The position numbers were made by a program, and so were the translations under genes. Positions 17,469 through 25,589 of a DNA stretch of 64,000 nt are shown one piece after another. Every line of letters begins with the position of its first letter. The first letter of the stretch is position 1. The DNA is taken from contig NZ_JH376597.1 of NCBI RefSeq assembly GCF_000233955.1, forward strand, positions 186,001 to 250,000, given 5' to 3'. The notes under the pieces are model-generated. The model worked only from the letters and a program-made list of their open reading frames with translations. It was not told where the DNA came from and searched no databases. Source of the stretch: Paraprevotella clara YIT 11840. Lineage in GTDB: Bacteria; Bacteroidota; Bacteroidia; Bacteroidales; Bacteroidaceae.

Positions 17469-18743
17469 ATGAAGTTATTACGCTATACCCACTTCAACCT
17501 CTCTTTCCTCCTGTTCTTGTTGCTGGGCGGATGGGGTACCTTTTTCTATTACACCGTCATCGACGAAGTGATGGACGAGACCGACGATGCCCTGGCCAAT
17601 TACCGGGATATTATTGTGGGGAAAATCCTGGCGGACTCTACTCTTTTAGATACCGAGGACAAAATCATACACAGTTACAGCATCCGTCCGCTTACCACGG
17701 AAGAGGTCGAGCACTATCGCGACCGGTACTACGACGGTACGGTATATATCGAGACTGAAGATGAATATGAACCCGTACGTATCATGAAGTCCTGCTTCAT
17801 GGCCACCGACCTGAAATATTATGAACTGGAACTCCGACTCTCCACTTTGGAACGGGACGATTTGATAGCCGCCATATTCAAATATCTCGTCGCACTCTAC
17901 ATCGCATTGCTTTGTTGCATCATCTTCAGCACACGCCTTATCCTGAAGTCCGTGTTCCGCCCGCTCGACCGTTTATTGGAATGGCTTGAAAACGTATCAC
18001 CCGGACACCCGGCACCTTATCTGAATCCGGATTGCCGTATTCGGGAGTTCCGTACCCTGAACCGTGCTGCCCTTGAAATGCACGAACGGGCAGAAAAAGC
18101 ATACCGGGAACAAAAGGAATTCATCGAAAACGCCTCTCATGAACTGCAAACCCCGTTGGCCGTCATCAACGGTAAGCTGGAATTGTTGGCCGAACATGAG
18201 AATCTCGATGAAGAGGAACTGAAAAATATCGATGACATGTTCCGTAGCCTGCACCGTGCCATACAGCTCAATAAATCCCTGCTCCTGCTTTCGCGTATCC
18301 AAAACCGGCAATTCGAGGAAGTAACTGAAGTGGATATGAACCCACACGTCCGAAAGATTCTCGAACTGTTATCGGACTTATACGAAGAAAAAGAACTGGA
18401 CTATCACTTGTCAGACACGGAAGACTGCCGTATCAGGATGAACGAATCGCTGGCTCATACTTTACTGACCAATCTCATCAAAAATGCCATCATACATAGC
18501 CCCGAACACGGACGTGTGGACATACTCATCCATTCCACCCGGATTGAAATCGTCAACGACGGGAACCAAGCCCTCGACGAACGACAAATGTTCAAACGCT
18601 TCTACAAGGGGCATAGCGGACAAAAAGAATCGACCGGACTGGGACTGTCTATCGCCCAATCCATTGCCGACCTGTACCATCTCTCCCTCACATACTATCA
18701 TGACGGACGACATCATTTCGTGTTAAAAGTTGCAAAGCCCTAA
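17469..18743 (+). CDS. Membrane sensor histidine kinase
   Basis: The 424 residues begin with a membrane helix (about 9-30), then a sensor region of about 100 residues outside the cytoplasm and a second helix (about 134-155). The cytoplasmic part has the H-box NASHELQTPLAV with His224, the N-box LLTNLIKNAIIHS and the G-box TGLGLSIAQSI. The sensor domain is not recognised. It works with the response regulator encoded just upstream. The total length is normal for this kinase class. Confidence 0.93.
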   Translation: MKLLRYTHFNLSFLLFLLLGGWGTFFYYTVIDEVMDETDDALANYRDIIVGKILADSTLLDTEDKIIHSYSIRPLTTEEVEHYRDRYYDGTVYIETEDEYEPVRIMKSCFMATDLKYYELELRLSTLERDDLIAAIFKYLVALYIALLCCIIFSTRLILKSVFRPLDRLLEWLENVSPGHPAPYLNPDCRIREFRTLNRAALEMHERAEKAYREQKEFIENASHELQTPLAVINGKLELLAEHENLDEEELKNIDDMFRSLHRAIQLNKSLLLLSRIQNRQFEEVTEVDMNPHVRKILELLSDLYEEKELDYHLSDTEDCRIRMNESLAHTLLTNLIKNAIIHSPEHGRVDILIHSTRIEIVNDGNQALDERQMFKRFYKGHSGQKESTGLGLSIAQSIADLYHLSLTYYHDGRHHFVLKVAKP

Positions 18744-18834
18744 AACGAAAAGCACAAATCCCAAATCTTTCCAGAATCAGGTATTTACTTTGCGGTTACA
18801 ATAGCATTACTAACCATTAAAAGGAATTACCATT

Positions 18835-19275
18835 ATGAGAAAGATTTTTGCCATATTGATTTTAGGGATTGTCATCGTAACGACCGCTTGCGCCGACAAT
18901 GATGTCATCACCCGCAATTTAAACGAACTGCCCGCCCCGGCACGTACGATTTTAAAGCAGCAATTTGCCCATACCAAAGTCTCGTATATCAAAATAGACA
19001 AAGACTGGTTCAAATCTACCACTTACGACGTACAGCTTGTCAATGGTACGGAAGTCTCCTTCGACAGCAAAGGGGATTGGACGGAAGTAGACGGCAAAAG
19101 GTCTGAAGTCCCGGCTTTTTTCATACCGAAGGAAATCAAGAAACAAGTGAACGAGATGTTCCCCGGAGAGAAAATCACCAAAATAGAAAAAGACAGTCGT
19201 AAGTACGAAGTGGAGCTCACCAACGATGTAGAACTCAAATTCGACCGTAAATTCAATATCCGTGAGATTGACTGA
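18835..19275 (+). CDS. PepSY-like envelope lipoprotein
   Basis: The 146 residues carry a signal with lipobox TTAC at Cys19 and two PepSY-like (DUF2874-type) repeats, seen as ALPAPARTIL-like helix starts followed by strands such as TTYDVQLVNGTEVSFD and RKYEVELTNDVELKFD. Such proteins are thought to be periplasmic inhibitors or sensors and often stand beside two-component systems. The 91-nt gap from the kinase gene allows a separate promoter, but only a poor TTACTTTG box is visible. It precedes a second protein of the same kind. Confidence 0.85.
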   Translation: MRKIFAILILGIVIVTTACADNDVITRNLNELPAPARTILKQQFAHTKVSYIKIDKDWFKSTTYDVQLVNGTEVSFDSKGDWTEVDGKRSEVPAFFIPKEIKKQVNEMFPGEKITKIEKDSRKYEVELTNDVELKFDRKFNIREID

Positions 19276-19325
19276 AAGATGAGATTTTCACAAGAATATA
19301 AACCTTTTACAAAAACCAAAACAAA

Positions 19326-19793
19326 ATGAGAAAGAATATATGGAAATGGGGGCTTTTCATCTTATTGCTCGCCCCGGTTATGACCGCATGTAAAGACGAC
19401 GATGAGGACGACTACAACTTTCGGAATGACCCACACATCACCCAAACGGTAGAAAGCCGTTATCCGGGAGCACAAATCGTGGAAGTCGAACGTACCTACC
19501 AAGGATATGAAGTACAAATGTGGCTGAACAATGCAGAGGCAGACATGCACGTGGACACGAATTACCAATGGTTGTTCACTGAATTCGAGGATATGGCATG
19601 GACATCCGTTCCGGAAGCCGTAGTCAACAGCTTCACGCAGGAAGGTTACACGTTCAACCCACGTGAGGACGATGTAGACCGCATTGAATATCCCAACGGG
19701 GCGGAAACAGGCGTCTACTACCGCATCGAATTGGATCGCGAACCGATAGATCTCATTCTGGTTTACAATCCCGATGGCAGCAAACGTTCATAA
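19326..19793 (+). CDS. PepSY-like envelope lipoprotein
   Basis: The 155-residue lipoprotein has lipobox MTAC at Cys22 followed by an acidic stretch (KDDDEDDYN), a common surface-export signal environment in Bacteroidetes. PepSY-like strands follow (YQGYEVQMWLNN, YYRIELDREP). It is the second of two related genes 50 nt apart, probably cotranscribed and possibly controlled by the two-component system upstream. Its molecular role is not known. Confidence 0.82.
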   Translation: MRKNIWKWGLFILLLAPVMTACKDDDEDDYNFRNDPHITQTVESRYPGAQIVEVERTYQGYEVQMWLNNAEADMHVDTNYQWLFTEFEDMAWTSVPEAVVNSFTQEGYTFNPREDDVDRIEYPNGAETGVYYRIELDREPIDLILVYNPDGSKRS

Positions 19794-19815
19794 AAATCCC
19801 TTCTTGAAAAGGAAC

Positions 19816-19849
19816 ACTCCCTGTCGGCACAAGCAGACCGACAGGGAGT
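19816..19849. terminator. Bidirectional terminator between convergent genes
   Basis: ACTCCCTGTCGG (19816-19827) pairs perfectly over 12 bp with CCGACAGGGAGT (19838-19849) across a 10-nt loop. On the minus strand it is followed by a U-rich UUCCUUUU. It ends both the PepSY unit and the transglutaminase operon. Confidence 0.85.
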
Positions 19850-19868
19850 AATTTCATAATCCACCCAC

Positions 19869-21863
19869 TCACCAATACACTTGTTTACCGTCTTTATACT
19901 CAAACAACCGTTCCGCTTCTCCCCGACTCAAGTCGCGAAGTAACAAAAGCGCATGTTTCGGCACTCCCTGGAAAAGTAAAGAATCAGCCGTAGCTATTTG
20001 CCGGGCAAACGGAACCCACGTTCCCTCACGGCAAACTAAAAGCTCATACAAATCTCCTTTACGGACAAAATTATCCCGATTACGGGGCGTATAGACAATT
20101 TTCCCTATATGCTTTCGCTCGCCCAAATCAAGTCCGGCCCATCCTCCGTCAGCGAAAGGATAATCATACGATGTATCCGTATGCCCGTCGAACACATTGA
20201 AATAAGAATGGTCGCCTGTTGCACCGTCTTCCGGCCCCAATATTTTTCCGGCCAACGGCATTGTGTCATTCACAGACGAATAGAATCCGGCCTCAGAGAT
20301 ATTCCCGTAACCACCAGCCGGACCGTAATACCTTACATAACGATATGCTTTGGAAGAACCTGTTTTTACCACTGTGCAAAGTCTGTCCGGAGTCGCACGA
20401 ATCAGGAACAACGTATCTTTTTGTTTGAAAGAAGGCGAATTGCTGCCCTCAAATACCCCATTGACCATCCGTCCTAAAAAGAACTCCCCAAGCATTCCGA
20501 ATTTACTCAGCAGAACGACATCTTCCGTTTCTTCCTGCACATCATAAAACTCCATTTTCCCGTTCTCCTGACCAACGCTGAAAGGTGAAGACACCGGAGC
20601 CAACTTGTCATTAGCCGCGTCATAAACCGCCAAACAGTAAATGGTACCTCCGTGACAATCCTTAAAGACAGCATTGGAACCGTCATATCTTGTCCATCCC
20701 ACAGGTTTCCAAGCATAACGGTCAGACATACAAATATAAACTACTTCTCCTGCCCTTATATCTCTGGCAAGATGCTGTTTCCCTACGGATAAAGTAAAAG
20801 CCTTGTCCGTAGCATACAGACGGGTGACATCCTCAAAAAAAGGATAGCGGAATACAGGATGCACACTGTCCAACGGCATCCGCAATGAATCCATCATATC
20901 TCTGTTCAGGCTGAACCGTTGCCTGAACACTTTTCCATAGACATCTGCATACACTTCGGCTTTCAGCAGGCGATGCCACCAATAAAACATAGAAAAATAC
21001 CAAGTCTGCCCATGCTGGTCAACAAGGAAATTCCAAAAATGCGGTGCGTTGTTGTTCCCACGCATCGGAAGTTCCTCTATGCCACAAGGGATTCCCAACG
21101 CCCTGTAAATGTATACCAACATGTCGCACAAATCCAGACAACTTCCACCTCGCCAGTCCGCAATCCTCGGTCCGATACGTACGCTCGTCGCCATCTCGCC
21201 CGTAAAATAGAAAGGTGCCCGGAGCAAACTGTCCAAAACAATGTGGGCGGCAAATGTGGGGTTCTCTATTTGAGGGTCATTCTTGTACTTCTCGATAATA
21301 GGCATGAACTGGTAATATAATTTTTCCCGCCATGGAATCAATTCTTCGTTTCCAATACGGTAAGGCAGTATATACTCACAGAATTGTTCGAATGAAACGT
21401 TTTTCCCCCATGGTTGTTCCCTCCATACTTTGAAAGCCCACTCTATATTGGATACCAAAAATCCGGGATCCATATCCACATCTGCCTTCCATACGATGTC
21501 TTTCACATTCTTGGGCTTTCCGCAAAGCTTCGCGGCCGAATCCAATGCTTGCCGATAAGTATAGCGTCCCGTGCTGAATATTTCGTATGCTTTGTACATG
21601 GAGTTCAGTTCGCCACTGTCTGCCCCTTGGTAATATCCCATATTGTCTATCAGAAACAAAGCGGCCTCATATTTCAAAGAATCTTCTTGGTATAATTCCA
21701 ATATGCCTTTTAACCCGGGATTTTCAGCTAAAACCATATCACGGACATGTTCCTTATCCGTGTGTTCCGAACAACTGACGGCTGAAAACACTGCAACAAT
21801 CGTGGCAACAGCTACGACCACTATCATTAAAACAACTGTATTTTTCATTTTCATGAGTTTCAT
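19869..21863 (-). CDS. Transglutaminase-like lipoprotein
   Basis: The 664 residues begin with a long hydrophobic signal and lipobox SAVSC (Cys31). The centre has a transglutaminase-fold triad: Cys242 (GGSCLDLCDML), His275 (NAPHFWN) and Asp282 (LVDQHGQTWYF). The C terminus (about 520-664) has a discoidin-like beta region (FDGHTDTSYDYPF, WAGLDLGERKHIGKIVYTPR), probably carbohydrate- or surface-binding. Family members are proteases, peptidoglycan amidases or cross-linkers; which applies here is unknown. It is the last gene of a five-gene operon, 21 nt after the O-antigen-ligase-like gene. Confidence 0.8.
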   Translation of the reverse strand: MKLMKMKNTVVLMIVVVAVATIVAVFSAVSCSEHTDKEHVRDMVLAENPGLKGILELYQEDSLKYEAALFLIDNMGYYQGADSGELNSMYKAYEIFSTGRYTYRQALDSAAKLCGKPKNVKDIVWKADVDMDPGFLVSNIEWAFKVWREQPWGKNVSFEQFCEYILPYRIGNEELIPWREKLYYQFMPIIEKYKNDPQIENPTFAAHIVLDSLLRAPFYFTGEMATSVRIGPRIADWRGGSCLDLCDMLVYIYRALGIPCGIEELPMRGNNNAPHFWNFLVDQHGQTWYFSMFYWWHRLLKAEVYADVYGKVFRQRFSLNRDMMDSLRMPLDSVHPVFRYPFFEDVTRLYATDKAFTLSVGKQHLARDIRAGEVVYICMSDRYAWKPVGWTRYDGSNAVFKDCHGGTIYCLAVYDAANDKLAPVSSPFSVGQENGKMEFYDVQEETEDVVLLSKFGMLGEFFLGRMVNGVFEGSNSPSFKQKDTLFLIRATPDRLCTVVKTGSSKAYRYVRYYGPAGGYGNISEAGFYSSVNDTMPLAGKILGPEDGATGDHSYFNVFDGHTDTSYDYPFADGGWAGLDLGERKHIGKIVYTPRNRDNFVRKGDLYELLVCREGTWVPFARQIATADSLLFQGVPKHALLLLRDLSRGEAERLFEYKDGKQVYW

Positions 21864-21884
21864 ACCTTTTTCATCTATTCCGTC

Positions 21885-23558
21885 TCACGGCACCATCTTT
21901 TCACCGTGCCGCATATCCTCCAATATTTCCTTTTTAATCCGTTGGACATCCCGGGAATCCACCTTTATCTTCTTCCGGAAAATTACGTTAGCTACCGAAT
22001 CTGCCATAAGCGATCGGTTCCCTGATTTATAAGCATAATACAAACCTTCCAAGGGAGCAAACCTCACCGGACACATCCAATGAGCCTGTACATAATATTG
22101 CACGGCTTCGCCATACTTTCCGGCAGCCCGACAGATGTCTCCGGTCAGAAGGGACAAATTATAAGACGGCCATAACGCCCTGCATTCTTTAGCTGTCTTC
22201 AGTGCCTCCTCATACTGCCCGGCATAGAACTGTTCTGCCGTATAGTTATACAAGAAAGAAGCATCGCGATGGTAATGCCTATACAAATCCGCATACCGTG
22301 GCATCATTTCACGGGAATGCCCGTGCAAGGCACAGCGAGCCACCCGGCTCCATTCATATTCATAGGAATAGGCAACGGACACCTTTATCAACGCCACAAC
22401 CGACACCACGACTCCGGCCATGCCTACCCAACGCCAACCCCACTCATTCATCTTTATCCGTCCTGACATACCGGCACACACGCGCCACATAGCCACTATG
22501 CCTATTACCGAAGCCAACGGATATTTCAACGGATAGGAAAACATGGCAAAAATAACGCTTGCACATAAAGAAACGGCCAGCATACGGGAAAAGATGTCGC
22601 GCCTCCGGAACAATCCGGCCAAAAGCCAAGCCAAAGCCCCCAATAACAATAATATTCCCGGCAAACCGAACTCAATCCATACCCATACGAATTCGTTCAG
22701 CGGATGATACACCTCGCCGGCCAACCACGCATATCCGCTATCAGCGTGCCGTCTGAAGTAATCGGCCTGCCGGGGCATATACTCACGCAGGAAGCCACCG
22801 GAGCCGTATCCGGCAAAAGGACGTGCCTGCACCAATTCCCATGAACGTTCCAATATGAAACGGCGACCGCAGGTAGAATCCGTCTTGACAACCGAAATAC
22901 TCCAGGCCAAACCAGCGGCCAATACCGCCAGAATCGTCAGTTTCATCGTACGATGACCTTTCCACTGTTTTTGCAACCACAAAGCGGCATACAACGCCAA
23001 GCAAATCCATCCGGTGCGGGACTCTGTGCACAATATGGCAACCCAAACGGCCAGACCACTCACAGCAAGGACAACACGATAACCAATCCTCCTCGTCCAC
23101 CTTTGCCATAAACAGACATGGAAAGGCAAGGCGGCACAAAGACAGAAAGCCAATCCGGCAGGGTTATCGAACGTGCCGGATGCCGGCATTCCTTGCCCGT
23201 CCCGATACATCCGGCCTATTGCGTACACTGCTTCCATAAAGGCCACGGCCACCAAAGCTTCACAAAACGCGTCCTCTACACGTCCCCACCGCAAAAGAAC
23301 CCGCCATCCGGGATTCCGATGCTTGCAGGCCACAAGCACCTGTATTCCTAATGTCAAAAGCACCAACAGCCCTGTTGTTTCGGCCAAGACCCATTTCGGC
23401 CTTAGCCATTCCTCTGAAAAGCCTCTCACCGGAGGAAAAAAACAGGCGGCAAACAAGCACAGGAACAAGTAAAAGTAAATGCCTGTCCCGTCTGCCATCT
23501 GCTTTCCTTTGGAAACGCATTTCCCAACACGGTCACTGTTTTCCTCCATTGCCATCAT
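21885..23558 (-). CDS. O-antigen ligase/Wzy-C-like membrane protein with C-terminal TPR region
   Basis: The 557 residues have about ten to twelve membrane helices, then a soluble tail. TFDNPAGLAFCLCAALP, TESRTGWICLALY and AGYGSGGFLREYMPRQADYF followed by VYHPLNEFVWVWIEFG are the conserved loops of the O-antigen ligase family. The tail from about 420 has TPR-like helices (YNYTAEQFYAGQYEEALKTAKECRALWP). In Bacteroidetes such fusions occur outside polysaccharide loci, so ligase activity is only an inference. The start overlaps the end of the preceding gene by 4 nt (ATGA). Confidence 0.78.
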   Translation of the reverse strand: MMAMEENSDRVGKCVSKGKQMADGTGIYFYLFLCLFAACFFPPVRGFSEEWLRPKWVLAETTGLLVLLTLGIQVLVACKHRNPGWRVLLRWGRVEDAFCEALVAVAFMEAVYAIGRMYRDGQGMPASGTFDNPAGLAFCLCAALPFHVCLWQRWTRRIGYRVVLAVSGLAVWVAILCTESRTGWICLALYAALWLQKQWKGHRTMKLTILAVLAAGLAWSISVVKTDSTCGRRFILERSWELVQARPFAGYGSGGFLREYMPRQADYFRRHADSGYAWLAGEVYHPLNEFVWVWIEFGLPGILLLLGALAWLLAGLFRRRDIFSRMLAVSLCASVIFAMFSYPLKYPLASVIGIVAMWRVCAGMSGRIKMNEWGWRWVGMAGVVVSVVALIKVSVAYSYEYEWSRVARCALHGHSREMMPRYADLYRHYHRDASFLYNYTAEQFYAGQYEEALKTAKECRALWPSYNLSLLTGDICRAAGKYGEAVQYYVQAHWMCPVRFAPLEGLYYAYKSGNRSLMADSVANVIFRKKIKVDSRDVQRIKKEILEDMRHGEKMVP

Positions 23559-25552
23559 TGCATCTCTTTTTCCGCTTTCAATATACGACGGAACCGGTCA
23601 CGGAACATCGTTTCGTTTTTCATGTCAAGCGGTTGTTTGAAAACCAACCCGTTGCGGTCGAAAGTCATCTGCTTGCCACTGCTGTAGAAATGGAATAACT
23701 CCTGTAGTTTGAGGTAACTTTCGCCATCCCTGAAATAAACCACCGGAAAAGACAGCTCCCTCATCATCCGGTCAGCCACTTCATCATCCGAATATGCTTT
23801 TCCGTTAAGTATCGCGATGATTTGCAAGTCCGGAAAACTTTCATGATCTGCCATGATGTTCTTCACGGACGAATTGCCATTGAAGCTAAAATCTTTATTA
23901 GGATCTGAAAGCCAAACCACCTGCACATACCGGCCTTTATAACTATTTAAAATAGACTTCATGTCCCGGTAGCCCTCCCCTTCCGGTATTTCATAAACCC
24001 ATGAGGTAGAGTTTCCGGACAAACGGTTCAATTCCTTTATTTTCTCCTTGAAGTAGGGGTAAGTCAGATAGGAAGATGACAAGAAGTCTGCCAACTTTTC
24101 GCGTTGGCCTATGCTCCATTCCCCTTGCAAACCAGTCATTTTTTGGGTGAGATAGGCTTGCACAGCCCAAGGAGTCCCCTTTGTACCGGTCAGTTCACGC
24201 AACGTTTTCACTTGAAGACTGTCTTTTTCGATTTCTACTTTCGCATAGTCCAAAGGTTCTGTTTCAGAAGAATTATCCCAAAAAGCATACATATCAAGAA
24301 AAGCCATCATATATGTCATACTGATGGACGGAGGATATCCTAAACTATAAGGCAAGAAAGAAAGCGACGGATCATCCAAAGAAAGAATGTTTAACACCTT
24401 ATAGGCAGAATAATCATAACCTACATAGTCTTCTTTTTCCACAGGATATTTTCTCGGACGTTCTACCTTTTCTTCGAACAACCGACTGGCCATAAACAAA
24501 TAACGGTCTGTCAATTCAAACCTTTGACGGTTCTTCAAAAGGTGCGTCTCCCATGGAGAAAGCTTGTACTTCCATGCCACATAGTCGCAAAGCCGCATGT
24601 TTTCCGCTACACTCTCGTCCACATTCTTCAGAAAATATTCAGTGTCCAAGTTCCGTCCATAATCCGACAAACGTTCCCATCCGTAATAGATGACCGGCAC
24701 GTCCTGATGCTTCAACAAGTCCTCATAACAGCCTTTCGGATGGCTGCTGGAGTAGTCCACGGTCACATTCTTCTCCAATATCCCTTTCACGGTAATGTCA
24801 AGCGTATCACCAGGACGGACATAAAAAGGAACTGGCGCGTTTCCACCTCCCATCTTCATCTCCGCCCACACCGGATGCTCCAAAGATAGTTCTGCATAGA
24901 ATGTCCCGTCCGGTTTCAAAGCCGTACAAGGCCGACTTATGGGATAAGGAGCAATCTCCCTATGTCCCAAGAAACTGACATCAAAGAACAAAATAACCCC
25001 ATTCCAATCTTGGGAATATCCCTCTATCTTGCCGCGCACCACGGCCTTTCCTTTTCGGAACATCTTCTCGGAGGTCTCTTCCGCGTCTATCTCTTCTTTG
25101 GCCTCCGGAATCTTTATCTTGGCCTTGGCATCGTGGATGCCATAGATGCGGAACATATCCTTGTCCGTCCCTTCTATCAGGTCGAATATCTTCGTGTCTT
25201 TCGGCATCGGTTTGAAGAGCAAACGGAACGCCAACTGCCCGGCTTTCGGAATATAGCATTTCTCGCCCAAGGTCAGCCCCACAGCCCCCTTCACGGGATA
25301 ACGCGCATCCTCTTCATCGCTCAGGTACGTGGATGACGCGAATTGAAACCAAGAGTTGATTTTCCCTTTCGCCGTGCAATACATGACCGTGGCCGTATCG
25401 GACAGCACCACCTTGTCTATGGCCACCATCCCCGCATTGGAATAGAAGGACTGCAAACGGGTGTAGACGACCTCACCTTTTCCAAATAAAAAGGCAGGCA
25501 ACATGCAAGCAAGAAAAAAAGCCTGCATTTTAATGAATGTTGAATTCCTCAT
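23555..25552 (-). CDS. Secreted protein with C-terminal thioredoxin-like fold, no CxxC
   Basis: From the ATG at 25552 the protein has 665 residues with a signal peptide (FIKMQAFFLACMLPAFLFGKG). A beta-rich region follows, including APYPISRPCTALKPDG and VRPGDTLDITVKG, as in the domain before TlpA-like thioredoxins of Bacteroidetes. The last 120 residues look like a thioredoxin fold (KGRYVQVVWLSDPNK, LSFPVVYFRDG) but the active-site CxxC is absent. A longer upstream frame exists but runs through the preceding gene and lacks its own signal. It lies in the 19869-28935 operon. Function unknown. Confidence 0.7.
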   Translation of the reverse strand: MRNSTFIKMQAFFLACMLPAFLFGKGEVVYTRLQSFYSNAGMVAIDKVVLSDTATVMYCTAKGKINSWFQFASSTYLSDEEDARYPVKGAVGLTLGEKCYIPKAGQLAFRLLFKPMPKDTKIFDLIEGTDKDMFRIYGIHDAKAKIKIPEAKEEIDAEETSEKMFRKGKAVVRGKIEGYSQDWNGVILFFDVSFLGHREIAPYPISRPCTALKPDGTFYAELSLEHPVWAEMKMGGGNAPVPFYVRPGDTLDITVKGILEKNVTVDYSSSHPKGCYEDLLKHQDVPVIYYGWERLSDYGRNLDTEYFLKNVDESVAENMRLCDYVAWKYKLSPWETHLLKNRQRFELTDRYLFMASRLFEEKVERPRKYPVEKEDYVGYDYSAYKVLNILSLDDPSLSFLPYSLGYPPSISMTYMMAFLDMYAFWDNSSETEPLDYAKVEIEKDSLQVKTLRELTGTKGTPWAVQAYLTQKMTGLQGEWSIGQREKLADFLSSSYLTYPYFKEKIKELNRLSGNSTSWVYEIPEGEGYRDMKSILNSYKGRYVQVVWLSDPNKDFSFNGNSSVKNIMADHESFPDLQIIAILNGKAYSDDEVADRMMRELSFPVVYFRDGESYLKLQELFHFYSSGKQMTFDRNGLVFKQPLDMKNETMFRDRFRRILKAEKEMQ

Positions 25553-25589
25553 ATTGTTCTCTTTTTGATACTCATACCACTTCGTTTGT